Positions 45,285 through 53,989 of a DNA stretch of 64,000 bases are shown piece after piece. How positions within the stretch are numbered: the first letter of the stretch is position 1; the number at the start of each line of letters is the position of its first letter. This DNA comes from Aliidongia sp035943795 (lineage in GTDB: Bacteria > Pseudomonadota > Alphaproteobacteria > ATCC43930 > CGMCC-115725), in assembly GCF_035943795.1 (NCBI RefSeq), contig NZ_DASZBY010000147.1, positions 59,173 to 123,172 on the forward strand, given 5' to 3'. Under the pieces are notes generated by a model. The model saw only the letters and a program-made list of their open reading frames with translations. It ran no database searches and had not been told where the DNA came from. The translations under genes were made by a program, and so were the position numbers.

Positions 45285-46726
45285 CGAGTTCAACCATCCT
45301 CGTCGCCGATGACGACCGTGCGATCCGCACGGTGCTGAACCAGGCGCTGGGGCGTCTGGGGCACGACGTCCGGACGACGGGGAATGCCGCCCAGCTATGG
45401 CGCTGGGTTGCCGACGGCGAGGGCGACCTGGTCATCACCGACGTGGTGATGCCCGACGAGAACGGCCTCGACCTGCTGCCGCGCATCAAGAAGATGCGGC
45501 CCGACCTGCGCGTCATCGTGATGAGCGCCCAGAACACGCTGATGACCGCGGTCAAGGCGACGGAACGCGGCGCCTTCGAATACCTGCCGAAGCCGTTCGA
45601 CCTGCGCGAGCTGATGAACGTGGTCGAGCGCGCCCTGTCGGCGCCGAGCACGGCGATGCCCCATGTCGCCGACGGCCATGATCCCGACGAGCAATTGCCG
45701 CTCATCGGCCGGTCCCAGGCGATGCAGGAAATCTACCGGGTACTCGCCCGCCTGATGGGTACCGACCTCACGGTCATGATCAACGGCGAGAGCGGCACCG
45801 GCAAGGAACTGGTCGCCCGTGCGCTCCACGACTATGGCAAGCGCCGGAACGGCAATTTCGTCGCGGTCAACATGGCGGCGATCCCGCGCGAGTTGATCGA
45901 GTCGGAGCTGTTCGGCCATGAAAAGGGCGCCTTCACCGGCGCCGTGTCGCGCAGCCAGGGCCGGTTCGAGCAGGCCCAGGGCGGCACCCTGTTCCTGGAC
46001 GAGATCGGCGACATGCCGATCGAGGCGCAGACCCGCCTGCTGCGCGTGCTGCAGGAAGGCGAGTACACCACGGTCGGCGGCCGCACTTCGGTCCGCACCA
46101 ATGTCCGCATCGTTGCCGCGACCCACCGCGACCTGAAGCAGTTGATCCGCCAGGGCCTGTTCCGCGAGGACCTATTCTATCGCCTCAACGTCGTGCCGAT
46201 CCGCCTGCCGCCGTTGCGCGAGCGCAGCGAGGACATTCCGGCGCTGACCCGGCACTTCTTCGGCATCGCGTCGAGCGAGGGCCTGCCGCTGAAGAGCCTG
46301 ACCGGCGAAGCCATGGAACGGCTCAAGGAATATCGCTGGCCGGGCAATATCCGCGAGCTCGAGAACCTGGTCCGGCGCATCGCGGCGCTCTACGCCCAGG
46401 AGGTCATCGACCTCAACGTCATCGAGCAGGAACTGGCCGAGACGACGCCGGCGGCGGCGACCAGCGAGATCCCCGCCAATGAAGGCATGGGGCAGGCGGT
46501 CGAACGCCACCTGCGGGAATATTTCGCCGCGCACAAGGACGCGCTGCCGGCCGGCGGCCTCTACGACCGGGTGCTGCGCGAGGTCGAACGGCCGCTGATC
46601 CTGCTGACCCTGGCAGCAACCCGCGGCAACCAGATCAAGGCCGCGCAATTGCTGGGTCTCAATCGCAATACTTTGCGTAAAAAAATCCGCGAGTTGGACA
46701 TCCAGGTGATCCGCGGCCTAAAATAG
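45281..46726 (+). CDS. ntrC: Nitrogen regulation response regulator NtrC (sigma-54 activator)
   Basis: 481 residues. Receiver domain with Asp54 (VITDVVMPDENG), an AAA+ domain with Walker A GESGTGKE (169-176) and intact GAFTGA loop (216-221) for sigma-54 contact, and a C-terminal Fis-type HTH (NQIKAAQLLGLNRNTLRKKI). Activates nitrogen assimilation genes when phosphorylated by NtrB. The 115 bases between it and ntrY show no clear promoter or terminator. Confidence 0.97.
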   Translation: MTSSTILVADDDRAIRTVLNQALGRLGHDVRTTGNAAQLWRWVADGEGDLVITDVVMPDENGLDLLPRIKKMRPDLRVIVMSAQNTLMTAVKATERGAFEYLPKPFDLRELMNVVERALSAPSTAMPHVADGHDPDEQLPLIGRSQAMQEIYRVLARLMGTDLTVMINGESGTGKELVARALHDYGKRRNGNFVAVNMAAIPRELIESELFGHEKGAFTGAVSRSQGRFEQAQGGTLFLDEIGDMPIEAQTRLLRVLQEGEYTTVGGRTSVRTNVRIVAATHRDLKQLIRQGLFREDLFYRLNVVPIRLPPLRERSEDIPALTRHFFGIASSEGLPLKSLTGEAMERLKEYRWPGNIRELENLVRRIAALYAQEVIDLNVIEQELAETTPAAATSEIPANEGMGQAVERHLREYFAAHKDALPAGGLYDRVLREVERPLILLTLAATRGNQIKAAQLLGLNRNTLRKKIRELDIQVIRGLK

Positions 46727-46841
46727 CCGATGCACCGTGGGCGGGAATGTGCCGGCCTGCGGAATGGCGATCGGCCGCTCGTCCTCGGAGCACTGATCGA
46801 TTGTCGGTGGCGCGAACAGGTCGGCGCCGCCGGGTTACGAG

Positions 46842-49136
46842 ATGAACACGGAAAAGCCGATAGCCAGGTCCCGCCTTCACCGCTTCATCGCCCGCTGGGC
46901 AACCCGTGCCGCACTGGGCCGCACGGCGACGCTGGTGTTGGCCGTGCTGGCGATGGGCTCGGTCATCGCGACTTACGTCACCTTTACCGGCGCGCCGCCG
47001 TTCGGGCCGGACCATGGCAGCATGCTGCTGCTGCTCAACCTCAACCTCGTCCTGCTGCTGATCTTCGGCGCGATCGTCGCGAAGCGGCTGGTCGAGGTCT
47101 GGACCCAGCGGCGTCGGGGTCTGGCCGGTTCGCGCCTGCATATCAGGCTGGTCGTGCTGTTCAGCACCGTCGCCGTGGCGCCCACGATCATCGTGGCGAT
47201 CTTCTCGTATCTGTTCCTCAGCTTCGGCATGGAATCCTGGTTCAGCGACAAGGTGCGGACCGCAATCGAGGAGTCCCGCGCGGTCGCCCAGGCCTATCTT
47301 GAAGAGCATCAGCAGAATATCCGGGCCGATGCGCTCGAGGTCGCGGCCGACATCAACCGCAACGCCTTCAGCTTCGCCCATAATCCCAAGGCGCTGGGCG
47401 CCTTCATCGATGACGAGGTCCGGCTGCGCGGCCTGACCGAGGGCCTGGTCTATTCGGCCCAGACCGGCACGATTCTGGGTCAATCCGCCTTCAGCGCCGC
47501 CCTGTCCCTGGAGAAGCCGCCGTCCTGGGCGTTGAACAAGGCCATGACCGGCGAGGTCGCGATCCTGAACAGCGAGGCCGAGGATCGCGTGCGCGCCCTG
47601 GTCGAGCTGGAGGCGATACCGAACGCGATGCTCTATGTCGGGCGGCCGGTGGATACGCGCGTCCTCAATCACCTGATCGCGACCAATGCCGCCGCCACCC
47701 AGTATGAGCGGCTCGAGGGCGAGCGGTCGGGCTATCAGATCAAATTCATCCTGGTGTTCGGCGCCGCCGCCCTGCTGCTGCTGCTGGCCGCGGTCTGGTT
47801 CGGCGTCAATTCGGCCAGCCAGATCTCCCGACGCATCACCGGCCTGGTGGTGGCCGCCGAGAAAGTGGGTGGCGGCGATCTGTCGGCCCGCACCGCCGAA
47901 CTGGACGAGAACGACGAATTCGGCAGCCTCAGCCGCGCGTTCAACCTGATGACCCAACAACTGGAGACCCAGCAGACCGACCTGGTCGAGGCCAATCATC
48001 AGCTGGACCTGCGCCGCCGCTTCACCGAGACCGTGCTGTCCGGCGTTTCGGCCGGCGTCATCGGGCTGGACGAGCGCGGGCTGGTCAACCTGCCCAACAA
48101 ATCGGCCTCGCAACTGCTGGGCAGCGATCTCGACGCGGTGCATGGCCAGCCGCTCGCCGAGATCGTGCCGGAGATGGAGCCGCTGATCGTGGCCGCGATG
48201 GATCGGCCGGACCGGCTGATCGAGGGACAGATCCGCCTGCTGGTCGGTGCCAGGGCCATGGTCCTGCTGGTGCGGATCGCGAGCGAACAGGGGCAGGGGG
48301 CGACGCCGGGCTATGTCGTGACGTTCGACGACATCACCGAACTGCTGTCGGCCCAGCGCAAAGCCGCCTGGGCCGACGTCGCCCGCCGCATCGCCCACGA
48401 GATGAAGAACCCGCTGACACCGATCCAGCTGTCGGCCGAGCGGCTGAAGAAGAAATATCTGGCCGAGATCAAGAGCGATCCGGACACGTTCGTGCTGTGC
48501 ACCGACACGATCATCCGGCAGGTCGGCGACATCGGCCGCATGGTCGACGAATTCTCGTCCTTCGCGCGCATGCCGGCGCCATTGATGCGGCGCGAGAACC
48601 TGCTGGAGCTGACCCGCCAGGGCGTATTCCTGCAGCGCACCGCCCATCCGGAGATCGAATTCGACGTCGATTTGCCGACCCGGCCGGTCGAGGTCAGTTG
48701 CGATTCGCGACAGATCAGCCAGGCGCTGACCAATCTGCTGCAGAACGGCATCGACTCGATCCACGCCCGTCAGGTCGCCGACGCCGCGGCGGGCCGCCCG
48801 CCCGTGCCAGGCCGCATCCGTGTCCGCCTGCTGATCGAGACCGTGCGAACGGTCCTGGCGGTCGAGGACAACGGCAAGGGCCTGCCGAAGGATGGTCGCG
48901 AGAATTTGACCGAGCCTTATGTGACGACTCGCGCCAAGGGAACCGGTCTTGGGCTTGCCATTGTGAAGAAGATCATGGAAGACCACGCAGGCGAATTGAT
49001 ATTGGACGATGGGTCGATCGGCGGGGCTGGCGTCAGCCTGGCGTTCCCGGGCGGCACGGCGGATCAGTCGCCGCACCGGGCCGGCACCGCGTCGGCCCCG
49101 ATAAACCAGACGGAAGTGGTCGTTCATGGCGCATGA
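46842..49136 (+). CDS. ntrY: Nitrogen regulation sensor histidine kinase NtrY
   Basis: 764 residues, inner-membrane kinase. N-terminal hydrophobic helices to about residue 120, a periplasmic sensing region, a further helix near 300 (FILVFGAAALLLLLAAVWFG), then HAMP, a PAS-like region, and the kinase core with His519 in IAHEMKNPLTPIQ, NLLQNGIDS and GTGLGLAIVKKIM. Signals to NtrX for nitrogen and redox/respiration responses. It overlaps ntrX by 11 bases. Confidence 0.96.
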   Translation: MNTEKPIARSRLHRFIARWATRAALGRTATLVLAVLAMGSVIATYVTFTGAPPFGPDHGSMLLLLNLNLVLLLIFGAIVAKRLVEVWTQRRRGLAGSRLHIRLVVLFSTVAVAPTIIVAIFSYLFLSFGMESWFSDKVRTAIEESRAVAQAYLEEHQQNIRADALEVAADINRNAFSFAHNPKALGAFIDDEVRLRGLTEGLVYSAQTGTILGQSAFSAALSLEKPPSWALNKAMTGEVAILNSEAEDRVRALVELEAIPNAMLYVGRPVDTRVLNHLIATNAAATQYERLEGERSGYQIKFILVFGAAALLLLLAAVWFGVNSASQISRRITGLVVAAEKVGGGDLSARTAELDENDEFGSLSRAFNLMTQQLETQQTDLVEANHQLDLRRRFTETVLSGVSAGVIGLDERGLVNLPNKSASQLLGSDLDAVHGQPLAEIVPEMEPLIVAAMDRPDRLIEGQIRLLVGARAMVLLVRIASEQGQGATPGYVVTFDDITELLSAQRKAAWADVARRIAHEMKNPLTPIQLSAERLKKKYLAEIKSDPDTFVLCTDTIIRQVGDIGRMVDEFSSFARMPAPLMRRENLLELTRQGVFLQRTAHPEIEFDVDLPTRPVEVSCDSRQISQALTNLLQNGIDSIHARQVADAAAGRPPVPGRIRVRLLIETVRTVLAVEDNGKGLPKDGRENLTEPYVTTRAKGTGLGLAIVKKIMEDHAGELILDDGSIGGAGVSLAFPGGTADQSPHRAGTASAPINQTEVVVHGA

Positions 49137-50532
49137 CATCCTGATCGTCGACGATGAGGCCGACATCCGGATGCTGCTCGCCGGCATCCTGCAGGACGAA
49201 GGTTACCAGACGCGCGAGGCCGCCGACTCCAAGGAGGCGCTGGCACGGATCCGGGCGCGGCAGCCGAGCCTGGTCATCCTCGACATCTGGCTGCAGGGCA
49301 GCGAACTCGACGGCATCGAAATCCTGAAGATCATCCGGCGCGAGGCGCCCCAGCTGCCCGTGCTGATGATCTCCGGCCATGGCACCATCGAGACCGCGGT
49401 CGCGGCCATCAAGATCGGCGCCTATGATTTCGTCGAGAAGCCGTTCAAGTCCGACCGCCTGCTGCTGCTGGTCGAGCGCGCGATCGACGCGGCACGCCTG
49501 AAACGCGACTATGAGGAGCTGAAGCTGCGCTCCGGCGCCGACGTGGAACTGGTCGGGGCGTCGAGCGCCATGAACCATCTGCGCCAGGCGATCGAGAAGG
49601 TGGCGCCGACCGGCAGCCGCGTGCTGATCAGCGGGCCGGCCGGTTCCGGCAAGGAAGTGGCGGCCAAGCTGCTGCATTCCAGCTCTCGCCGTAGCAAGGG
49701 GCCGTTCGTCGTGCTGAATTGCGCGACCATGCGGCCGGACCGGCTGGAGGTCGAGCTGTTTGGCACCGAGCCGGGGGCCGAGGGGCCGGACAGCCCGCGC
49801 AAGATCGGCACCTTCGAGCAGGCCCATGGCGGCACTCTCGTGCTCGACGAGGTGGCCGACATGCCGCTCGAAACCCAGGGCAAGATCGTGCGTGTGCTGC
49901 AGGAGCAGGTGTTCGAGCGGGTCGGCGGCAACAACCGGGTCGAGGTCGACGTGCGCGTGGTCGCCTCGTCGAACCGGGACCTGCCGGCCGAGATCCTGGC
50001 CGGCCGGTTCCGCGAGGACCTGTTCTATCGCCTGTCGGTCGTGCCGATCAAAGTGCCGTCGCTGCGCGAGCGGCGCGACGACATTCCCCAGCTGACCCGC
50101 TATTTCATGGCGCGCTCGGCACAGAACGCCGGCGTGGGCGCCCGCGAGCTGGGCGAAGACGCCATGGCGGCGCTCCAGGCCTATGAGTGGCCCGGCAACG
50201 TGCGCCAGTTGAAGAACGTCGTCGACTGGCTGCTGATCATGGCGCCGGGCGAAGCCAAGGATCCGATCCGCGCCGACATGCTGCCGGCCGAAATCGGCTC
50301 GATCGTGCCGACCGTGCTGAAATGGGAGAAAGGCGGCGAGATCATGAGCCTGCCGCTGCGCGACGCACGCGAGGTATTCGAGCGCGAATACCTTCTGGCC
50401 CAGGTCACGCGCTTTGGCGGCAACATCTCGCGCACCGCCGCCTTCATCGGCATGGAACGCTCGGCGCTGCATCGCAAGCTGAAGTCCTTGGGCGTGCTGA
50501 ACGGCGACCGCGCGATGAAGGTCACGCCGTAG
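49126..50532 (+). CDS. ntrX: Response regulator NtrX (AAA+ without GAFTGA loop)
   Basis: 468 residues. Receiver with Asp53 (LVILDIWLQGS), AAA+ domain with Walker A GPAGSGKE (170-177), and a C-terminal HTH (GGNISRTAAFIGMERSALHRKL). In place of GAFTGA the segment after ELFGTEPG (about 210-217) reads AEGPDSPRKIG, so it cannot contact sigma-54 in the usual way. This loss is known in alphaproteobacterial NtrX. It follows ntrY in an 11-base overlap and is followed by an intergenic hairpin repeat. Confidence 0.96.
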   Translation: MAHDILIVDDEADIRMLLAGILQDEGYQTREAADSKEALARIRARQPSLVILDIWLQGSELDGIEILKIIRREAPQLPVLMISGHGTIETAVAAIKIGAYDFVEKPFKSDRLLLLVERAIDAARLKRDYEELKLRSGADVELVGASSAMNHLRQAIEKVAPTGSRVLISGPAGSGKEVAAKLLHSSSRRSKGPFVVLNCATMRPDRLEVELFGTEPGAEGPDSPRKIGTFEQAHGGTLVLDEVADMPLETQGKIVRVLQEQVFERVGGNNRVEVDVRVVASSNRDLPAEILAGRFREDLFYRLSVVPIKVPSLRERRDDIPQLTRYFMARSAQNAGVGARELGEDAMAALQAYEWPGNVRQLKNVVDWLLIMAPGEAKDPIRADMLPAEIGSIVPTVLKWEKGGEIMSLPLRDAREVFEREYLLAQVTRFGGNISRTAAFIGMERSALHRKLKSLGVLNGDRAMKVTP

Positions 50533-50540
50533 GTTTCCAC

Positions 50541-50566
50541 GTCGTTTCCGCGCAAGCGGGAGTGAC
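50541..50566. repeat. REP-like intergenic palindrome after ntrX
   Basis: GTCGTTTCCGC (50541-50551) and GCGGGAGTGAC (50556-50566) flank a GCAA loop; G-T pairs and one mismatch are tolerated. It fits the widespread palindrome of the GTCATTCCCGCGCAAGCGGG type found between genes in many Proteobacteria. It lies 8 bases after the ntrX stop and could end or stabilise the ntr transcript. Seen once in the window. Confidence 0.6.
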
Positions 50567-50684
50567 GAGGAGTCGTTTTGGAAATGCCCGGCGTTTCAGA
50601 TGGTTGCGGTTGCACAGGGCGCGCTTCACGGGAACCGCCGCCACCCGCATAATGGGGGCCACGATCTCGGTTCGGGGGTTCCCA

Positions 50685-51551
50685 ATGTCGCGCTTTTCCT
50701 ATGTGAATGGCCGCTTCGTCCGTCACGGCATCGCCAGCGTCCATATCGAGGACCGCGGCTACCAATTCGCCGACGGTGTCTATGAGGTCATAGCACTCGC
50801 GGGCGGGCGTTTCGTCGACCTGGATCTGCATCTGACCCGGCTCGACCGGTCGCTGGGCGAGTTGCGCATCGCGCGGCCGATGAGCGACCGGGCCTTGACC
50901 ATGGTGCTGAGCAATCTGGCCAAGCGTAACGGTATCCGCGATGGCAGCGTCTATCTTCAGGTCACGCGCGGCGTGGCGCCCCGCGACTTCGCCTTTCCGG
51001 TCGATGCGGTGCCGCAGGTCGTCGCCACCGCCCGGCGTTTCAAGCCGGTCGATCCCAAGGCGCTGGCCGATGGCGTCAAGGCGATCACGATTCCCGACCT
51101 GCGGTGGGCGCGCTGCGACATCAAGTCGGTGGCCCTGCTGCCGGCCGCCATGGGTAAGCAGGCCGCGCGCGAGGCTGGTGCCTACGAGGCCTGGCAATAT
51201 GACCGAGACGGCTTCGTGACCGAGGGCACGTCGAGCAACGCCTGGATCGTGACCAACGAGGGCGAGCTCATCACCCGACCGCCGACCAATGCGATCTTGA
51301 ACGGCATCACGCGCCAGGTGATGATCGAGCTGGCCAAGGATGCCGGCCTGCGGTTCGTCGAGCGCGCCTTCACGGTCGACGAGGCCCACGCCGCGCGTGA
51401 GGCTTTCGTCACCAGCTCGACCTCGTTCGTGATGCCGATCACCCAGCTCGACGACGCCACGATCGGCAATGGCAAGCCCGGCTCGTTCTCCGTGCGACTG
51501 CGCGAGACCTACCTGGCGCGCATGGCCGAGATCGCCGGCGCCCGGGCATGA
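50685..51551 (+). CDS. dat: D-amino-acid aminotransferase (class IV PLP enzyme)
   Basis: 288 residues, fold type IV aminotransferase of the DAAT/BCAT group. YVNGRFV at the start, VEDRGYQFADGVYEV-like IEDRGYQFADGVYEV, the PLP lysine in CDIKSVALLP, and TEGTSSNAWIV for cofactor phosphate. The segment after the lysine and the short N terminus fit D-alanine aminotransferase better than BCAT or aminodeoxychorismate lyase, but substrate is not certain. Start ATG 50685 chosen; the frame is open upstream through ntrX. It overlaps the HAD phosphatase (ATGA). Confidence 0.88.
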   Translation: MSRFSYVNGRFVRHGIASVHIEDRGYQFADGVYEVIALAGGRFVDLDLHLTRLDRSLGELRIARPMSDRALTMVLSNLAKRNGIRDGSVYLQVTRGVAPRDFAFPVDAVPQVVATARRFKPVDPKALADGVKAITIPDLRWARCDIKSVALLPAAMGKQAAREAGAYEAWQYDRDGFVTEGTSSNAWIVTNEGELITRPPTNAILNGITRQVMIELAKDAGLRFVERAFTVDEAHAAREAFVTSSTSFVMPITQLDDATIGNGKPGSFSVRLRETYLARMAEIAGARA

Positions 51552-52207
51552 GCCTCGCCCGGCCGCGCGCGCTGGTCTTCGACTGGGATAACACGCTGGT
51601 CGACAGCTGGGGCACCATCCACGCGGCACTCAACACCATGTTCGCCCGGATGGGGCACGAGCCCTGGACCCTGGATGAGACCCAACTCAAGGTCCGCAAG
51701 TCCCTGCGCGACGCGTTCCCGGCCATGTTCGGCGACCGCTGGGAGGAGGCACGCGACCTGTATCTCCAGGCATTCGAGGCCCTGCACATCGAGCGCCTGT
51801 CGCCGCTGCCCGACGCCGAGGTGCTGGTCCAGGCGATCGTGGCGCGGGGGCATTACCTGGCCCTGGTGTCGAACAAGACCGGGCGCCTCCTGCGGGACGA
51901 GGTCGCGGCGCTCGGCTGGGGCCATTATTTCGCCAAGGTGATCGGCGCCGGGGATGCGGTGCGCGACAAGCCGGACCGGGCACCGGTCGACCTGGCGCTC
52001 GACGGTAGCGGTATCGCGGCCGGACCGGCCGTCTGGTTCGTCGGCGACACCGGGATCGACATGGCTTGCGCGCTGAACGCCGGCTGCGTCCCGATCCTGG
52101 TCCATGGTCCCGAGGGCGGCCTGCTGCGCGACGAGGAGTTCGCCGACGCGACGCCGGCGCGTCATTTCAGAGATTGCATGGCGCTCGCGCGCGAGATTTC
52201 GCAGTAG
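51548..52207 (+). CDS. HAD-family phosphatase (phosphoglycolate-phosphatase-like)
   Basis: 219 residues. Motif I DWDNTLVDS (catalytic Asp13, Asp15), motif II SNKTG, motif III lysine in KPDRAP and motif IV GDTGIDM. A cap domain lies between motifs I and II. Length and motifs fit Gph-like phosphatases, but substrate cannot be fixed. It is coupled to dat and ends 175 bases before hfq. Confidence 0.88.
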   Translation: MSLARPRALVFDWDNTLVDSWGTIHAALNTMFARMGHEPWTLDETQLKVRKSLRDAFPAMFGDRWEEARDLYLQAFEALHIERLSPLPDAEVLVQAIVARGHYLALVSNKTGRLLRDEVAALGWGHYFAKVIGAGDAVRDKPDRAPVDLALDGSGIAAGPAVWFVGDTGIDMACALNAGCVPILVHGPEGGLLRDEEFADATPARHFRDCMALAREISQ

Positions 52208-52274
52208 CGAACTTGCAACGGACGGGTCGGATGTACAAATCCTTCTGGTGACGGAGGCTGCCGACCCTGATCGC

Positions 52275-52359
52275 TGGGTCCGGATCGTGCAGGAACTTTT
52301 TTGTCGGGACCCATCGTTGGGAACCCGTAAGGCCTGGGCTTCCTTCGGGAGGCTCCAAC
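52275..52359 (+). promoter_or_regulatory. Structured leader upstream of hfq
   Basis: TGGGTCC (52275-52281) can pair with GGACCCA (52307-52313), and GTTGG (52316-52320) with CCAAC (52355-52359) around an inner CTTCC-TTC-GGGAG hairpin (52339-52351). Two consecutive hairpins ending 23 bases before the hfq ATG fit the autoregulated hfq leader known in other bacteria, but chance in GC-rich DNA is possible. Confidence 0.35.
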
Positions 52360-52382
52360 AACTTGTAAGAAGGGATTACCCC

Positions 52383-52628
52383 ATGTCCGAAAAGTCACAG
52401 AACGTGCAGGACGTCTTCCTCAACTTCGTCCGGAAGAACAAGACGCCGGTCACCGTCTTCCTGGTGAATGGCGTCAAGCTCCAGGGCATCATCACCTGGT
52501 TCGACAATTTCTGCGTCCTGCTGCGCCGCGACGCCCATTCGCAGCTCGTCTACAAGCATGCGATCTCGACCGTGATGCCGGCGGCGCCGGTGCAATTGTT
52601 TGATGGCGACAAGGATGGTGAGGCCTGA
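52383..52628 (+). CDS. hfq: RNA chaperone Hfq
   Basis: 81 residues, hexameric Sm-like protein that pairs small RNAs with mRNA targets. Sm1 motif QDVFLNFVRKNKTPVTVFLVNG and Sm2 motif YKHAISTVMP are seen, with a short C-terminal tail (DGDKDGEA) typical of Alphaproteobacteria. AGAAGGGATTACCC before the ATG gives the ribosome site. hflX starts 14 bases downstream. Confidence 0.98.
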   Translation: MSEKSQNVQDVFLNFVRKNKTPVTVFLVNGVKLQGIITWFDNFCVLLRRDAHSQLVYKHAISTVMPAAPVQLFDGDKDGEA

Positions 52629-52642
52629 GCGGCGCGATCCCC

Positions 52643-53953
52643 ATGGGGTATGAAACCGAGGCCGGTGGCGCGTCCACCGGCCGCGCACTCGTCGTCTATC
52701 CGCATCTGAAGGCGCCGCCGTCAGAGCGCGTCGGCGCCGTTCGCGCACCGGAAGGTCGGCTGGCCGAAGCGATCGGCCTGGCAGAGGCGATCCAGCTCGA
52801 CGTCGTCCATGCCGAGATCGTGAACCTGAACCAGCCGCGCCCGGCCACGCTCATCGGCAAAGGCGGCGTCGAACGTCTGCACGAACTGATCGAGGAAATG
52901 GAAATCGGCATCGTCGTGGTCGATGCCGCGGTCAGCCCGGTCCAGCAGCGCAATCTGGAACAGGCCTGGCAGTGCAAGGTCATCGACCGTACCGGCCTGA
53001 TCCTCGAGATCTTCGGTGCCCGCGCGCGCACCCATGAAGGCCGCCTGCAGGTCGAGCTGGCGGCGCTGACCTATCAGCGCTCGCGCCTGGTGCGGTCCTG
53101 GACCCATCTGGAGCGCCAGCGCGGCGGCTTCGGCTTCCTGGGCGGCCCCGGCGAAAGCCAGCTCGAGCTCGATCGTCGCCTGATCGACGACCGGATCATC
53201 AAGCTGAAGCGCGAACTGGCCGACGTGAAGCGCACCCGTACGCTCCACCGCCAGGCGCGGCGCCGGGTGCCCTATCCGATCGTGGCGCTGGTCGGCTATA
53301 CCAACGCCGGCAAATCCACCCTGTTCAACCGGCTGACCAAGGCCGAGGTCTTCGCCAAGGATCTGCTATTCGCCACGCTCGATCCGACGCTCCGGACCCT
53401 GAAGCTGCCGTCGGGCCGCAAGGCGATCCTGTCCGACACGGTGGGTTTCATCTCCGAACTGCCGACCCATCTGGTCGCCGCCTTCCGCGCCACGCTCGAA
53501 GAGGTGCAAGAAGCCGACGTGGTCGTCCATGTACGAGACGTCGCCCATCCGGACACCGAGGCGCAGCGCGAAGACGTGCACGGCGTGCTGAAGGACCTGG
53601 GCCTGGCGGACGCGGTCGAGCATGGCCTGGTCGAGGCGCTCAACAAGATCGATCTGCTGGATGAGGAGGCTCGCGGCGCCGTCGTCAATCAGGCGAGCCG
53701 CGATCATGATGCGGTGGCGATCTCGGCCGTGACGGGAGAGGGTTGCGAGGCACTGCTGCAACTGCTCGACACGCGGCTGGTCGACGGCATCCGCGCCGTG
53801 CCGCTCGACGTCGATCTGGTGGACGGCGCCGGCATCGCCTGGCTCTATCGGCACGGCGAGGTGCTGGAGCGGCGCGACGACGACGTGGTGGCCCACCTCG
53901 TCGTCAACATCAACCAGGCCGATCTCGACCGGTTCGCCGCCCGCGACCGTTGA
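52643..53953 (+). CDS. hflX: GTPase HflX
   Basis: 436 residues. A ribosome-associated GTPase that splits stalled ribosomes under stress. N-terminal HflX domain (GKGGVERLHELIEE, DRTGLILEIFGARARTHEGRLQVELA), then the G domain with G1 GYTNAGKS, G2 region FATLDPT, G3 DTVGF and G4 NKID. Standard hfq-hflX order. ATG 52643 lies in the short gap after hfq. Confidence 0.97.
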   Translation: MGYETEAGGASTGRALVVYPHLKAPPSERVGAVRAPEGRLAEAIGLAEAIQLDVVHAEIVNLNQPRPATLIGKGGVERLHELIEEMEIGIVVVDAAVSPVQQRNLEQAWQCKVIDRTGLILEIFGARARTHEGRLQVELAALTYQRSRLVRSWTHLERQRGGFGFLGGPGESQLELDRRLIDDRIIKLKRELADVKRTRTLHRQARRRVPYPIVALVGYTNAGKSTLFNRLTKAEVFAKDLLFATLDPTLRTLKLPSGRKAILSDTVGFISELPTHLVAAFRATLEEVQEADVVVHVRDVAHPDTEAQREDVHGVLKDLGLADAVEHGLVEALNKIDLLDEEARGAVVNQASRDHDAVAISAVTGEGCEALLQLLDTRLVDGIRAVPLDVDLVDGAGIAWLYRHGEVLERRDDDVVAHLVVNINQADLDRFAARDR

Positions 53954-53989
53954 GCCTTGCTCCGCCAACCCGACGAAAGGTTCGCCCGC

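Noticed and set aside
46659..49187. 842-residue open frame on the minus strand across ntrY
   Set aside because: Antisense to a gene with full kinase motifs; composition is rich in Arg, Gln, Asp and His as expected for a high-GC shadow frame. Same reason for the 834-residue frame at 24790-27294 over kdsA and eno and the 694-residue frame at 61005-63089.
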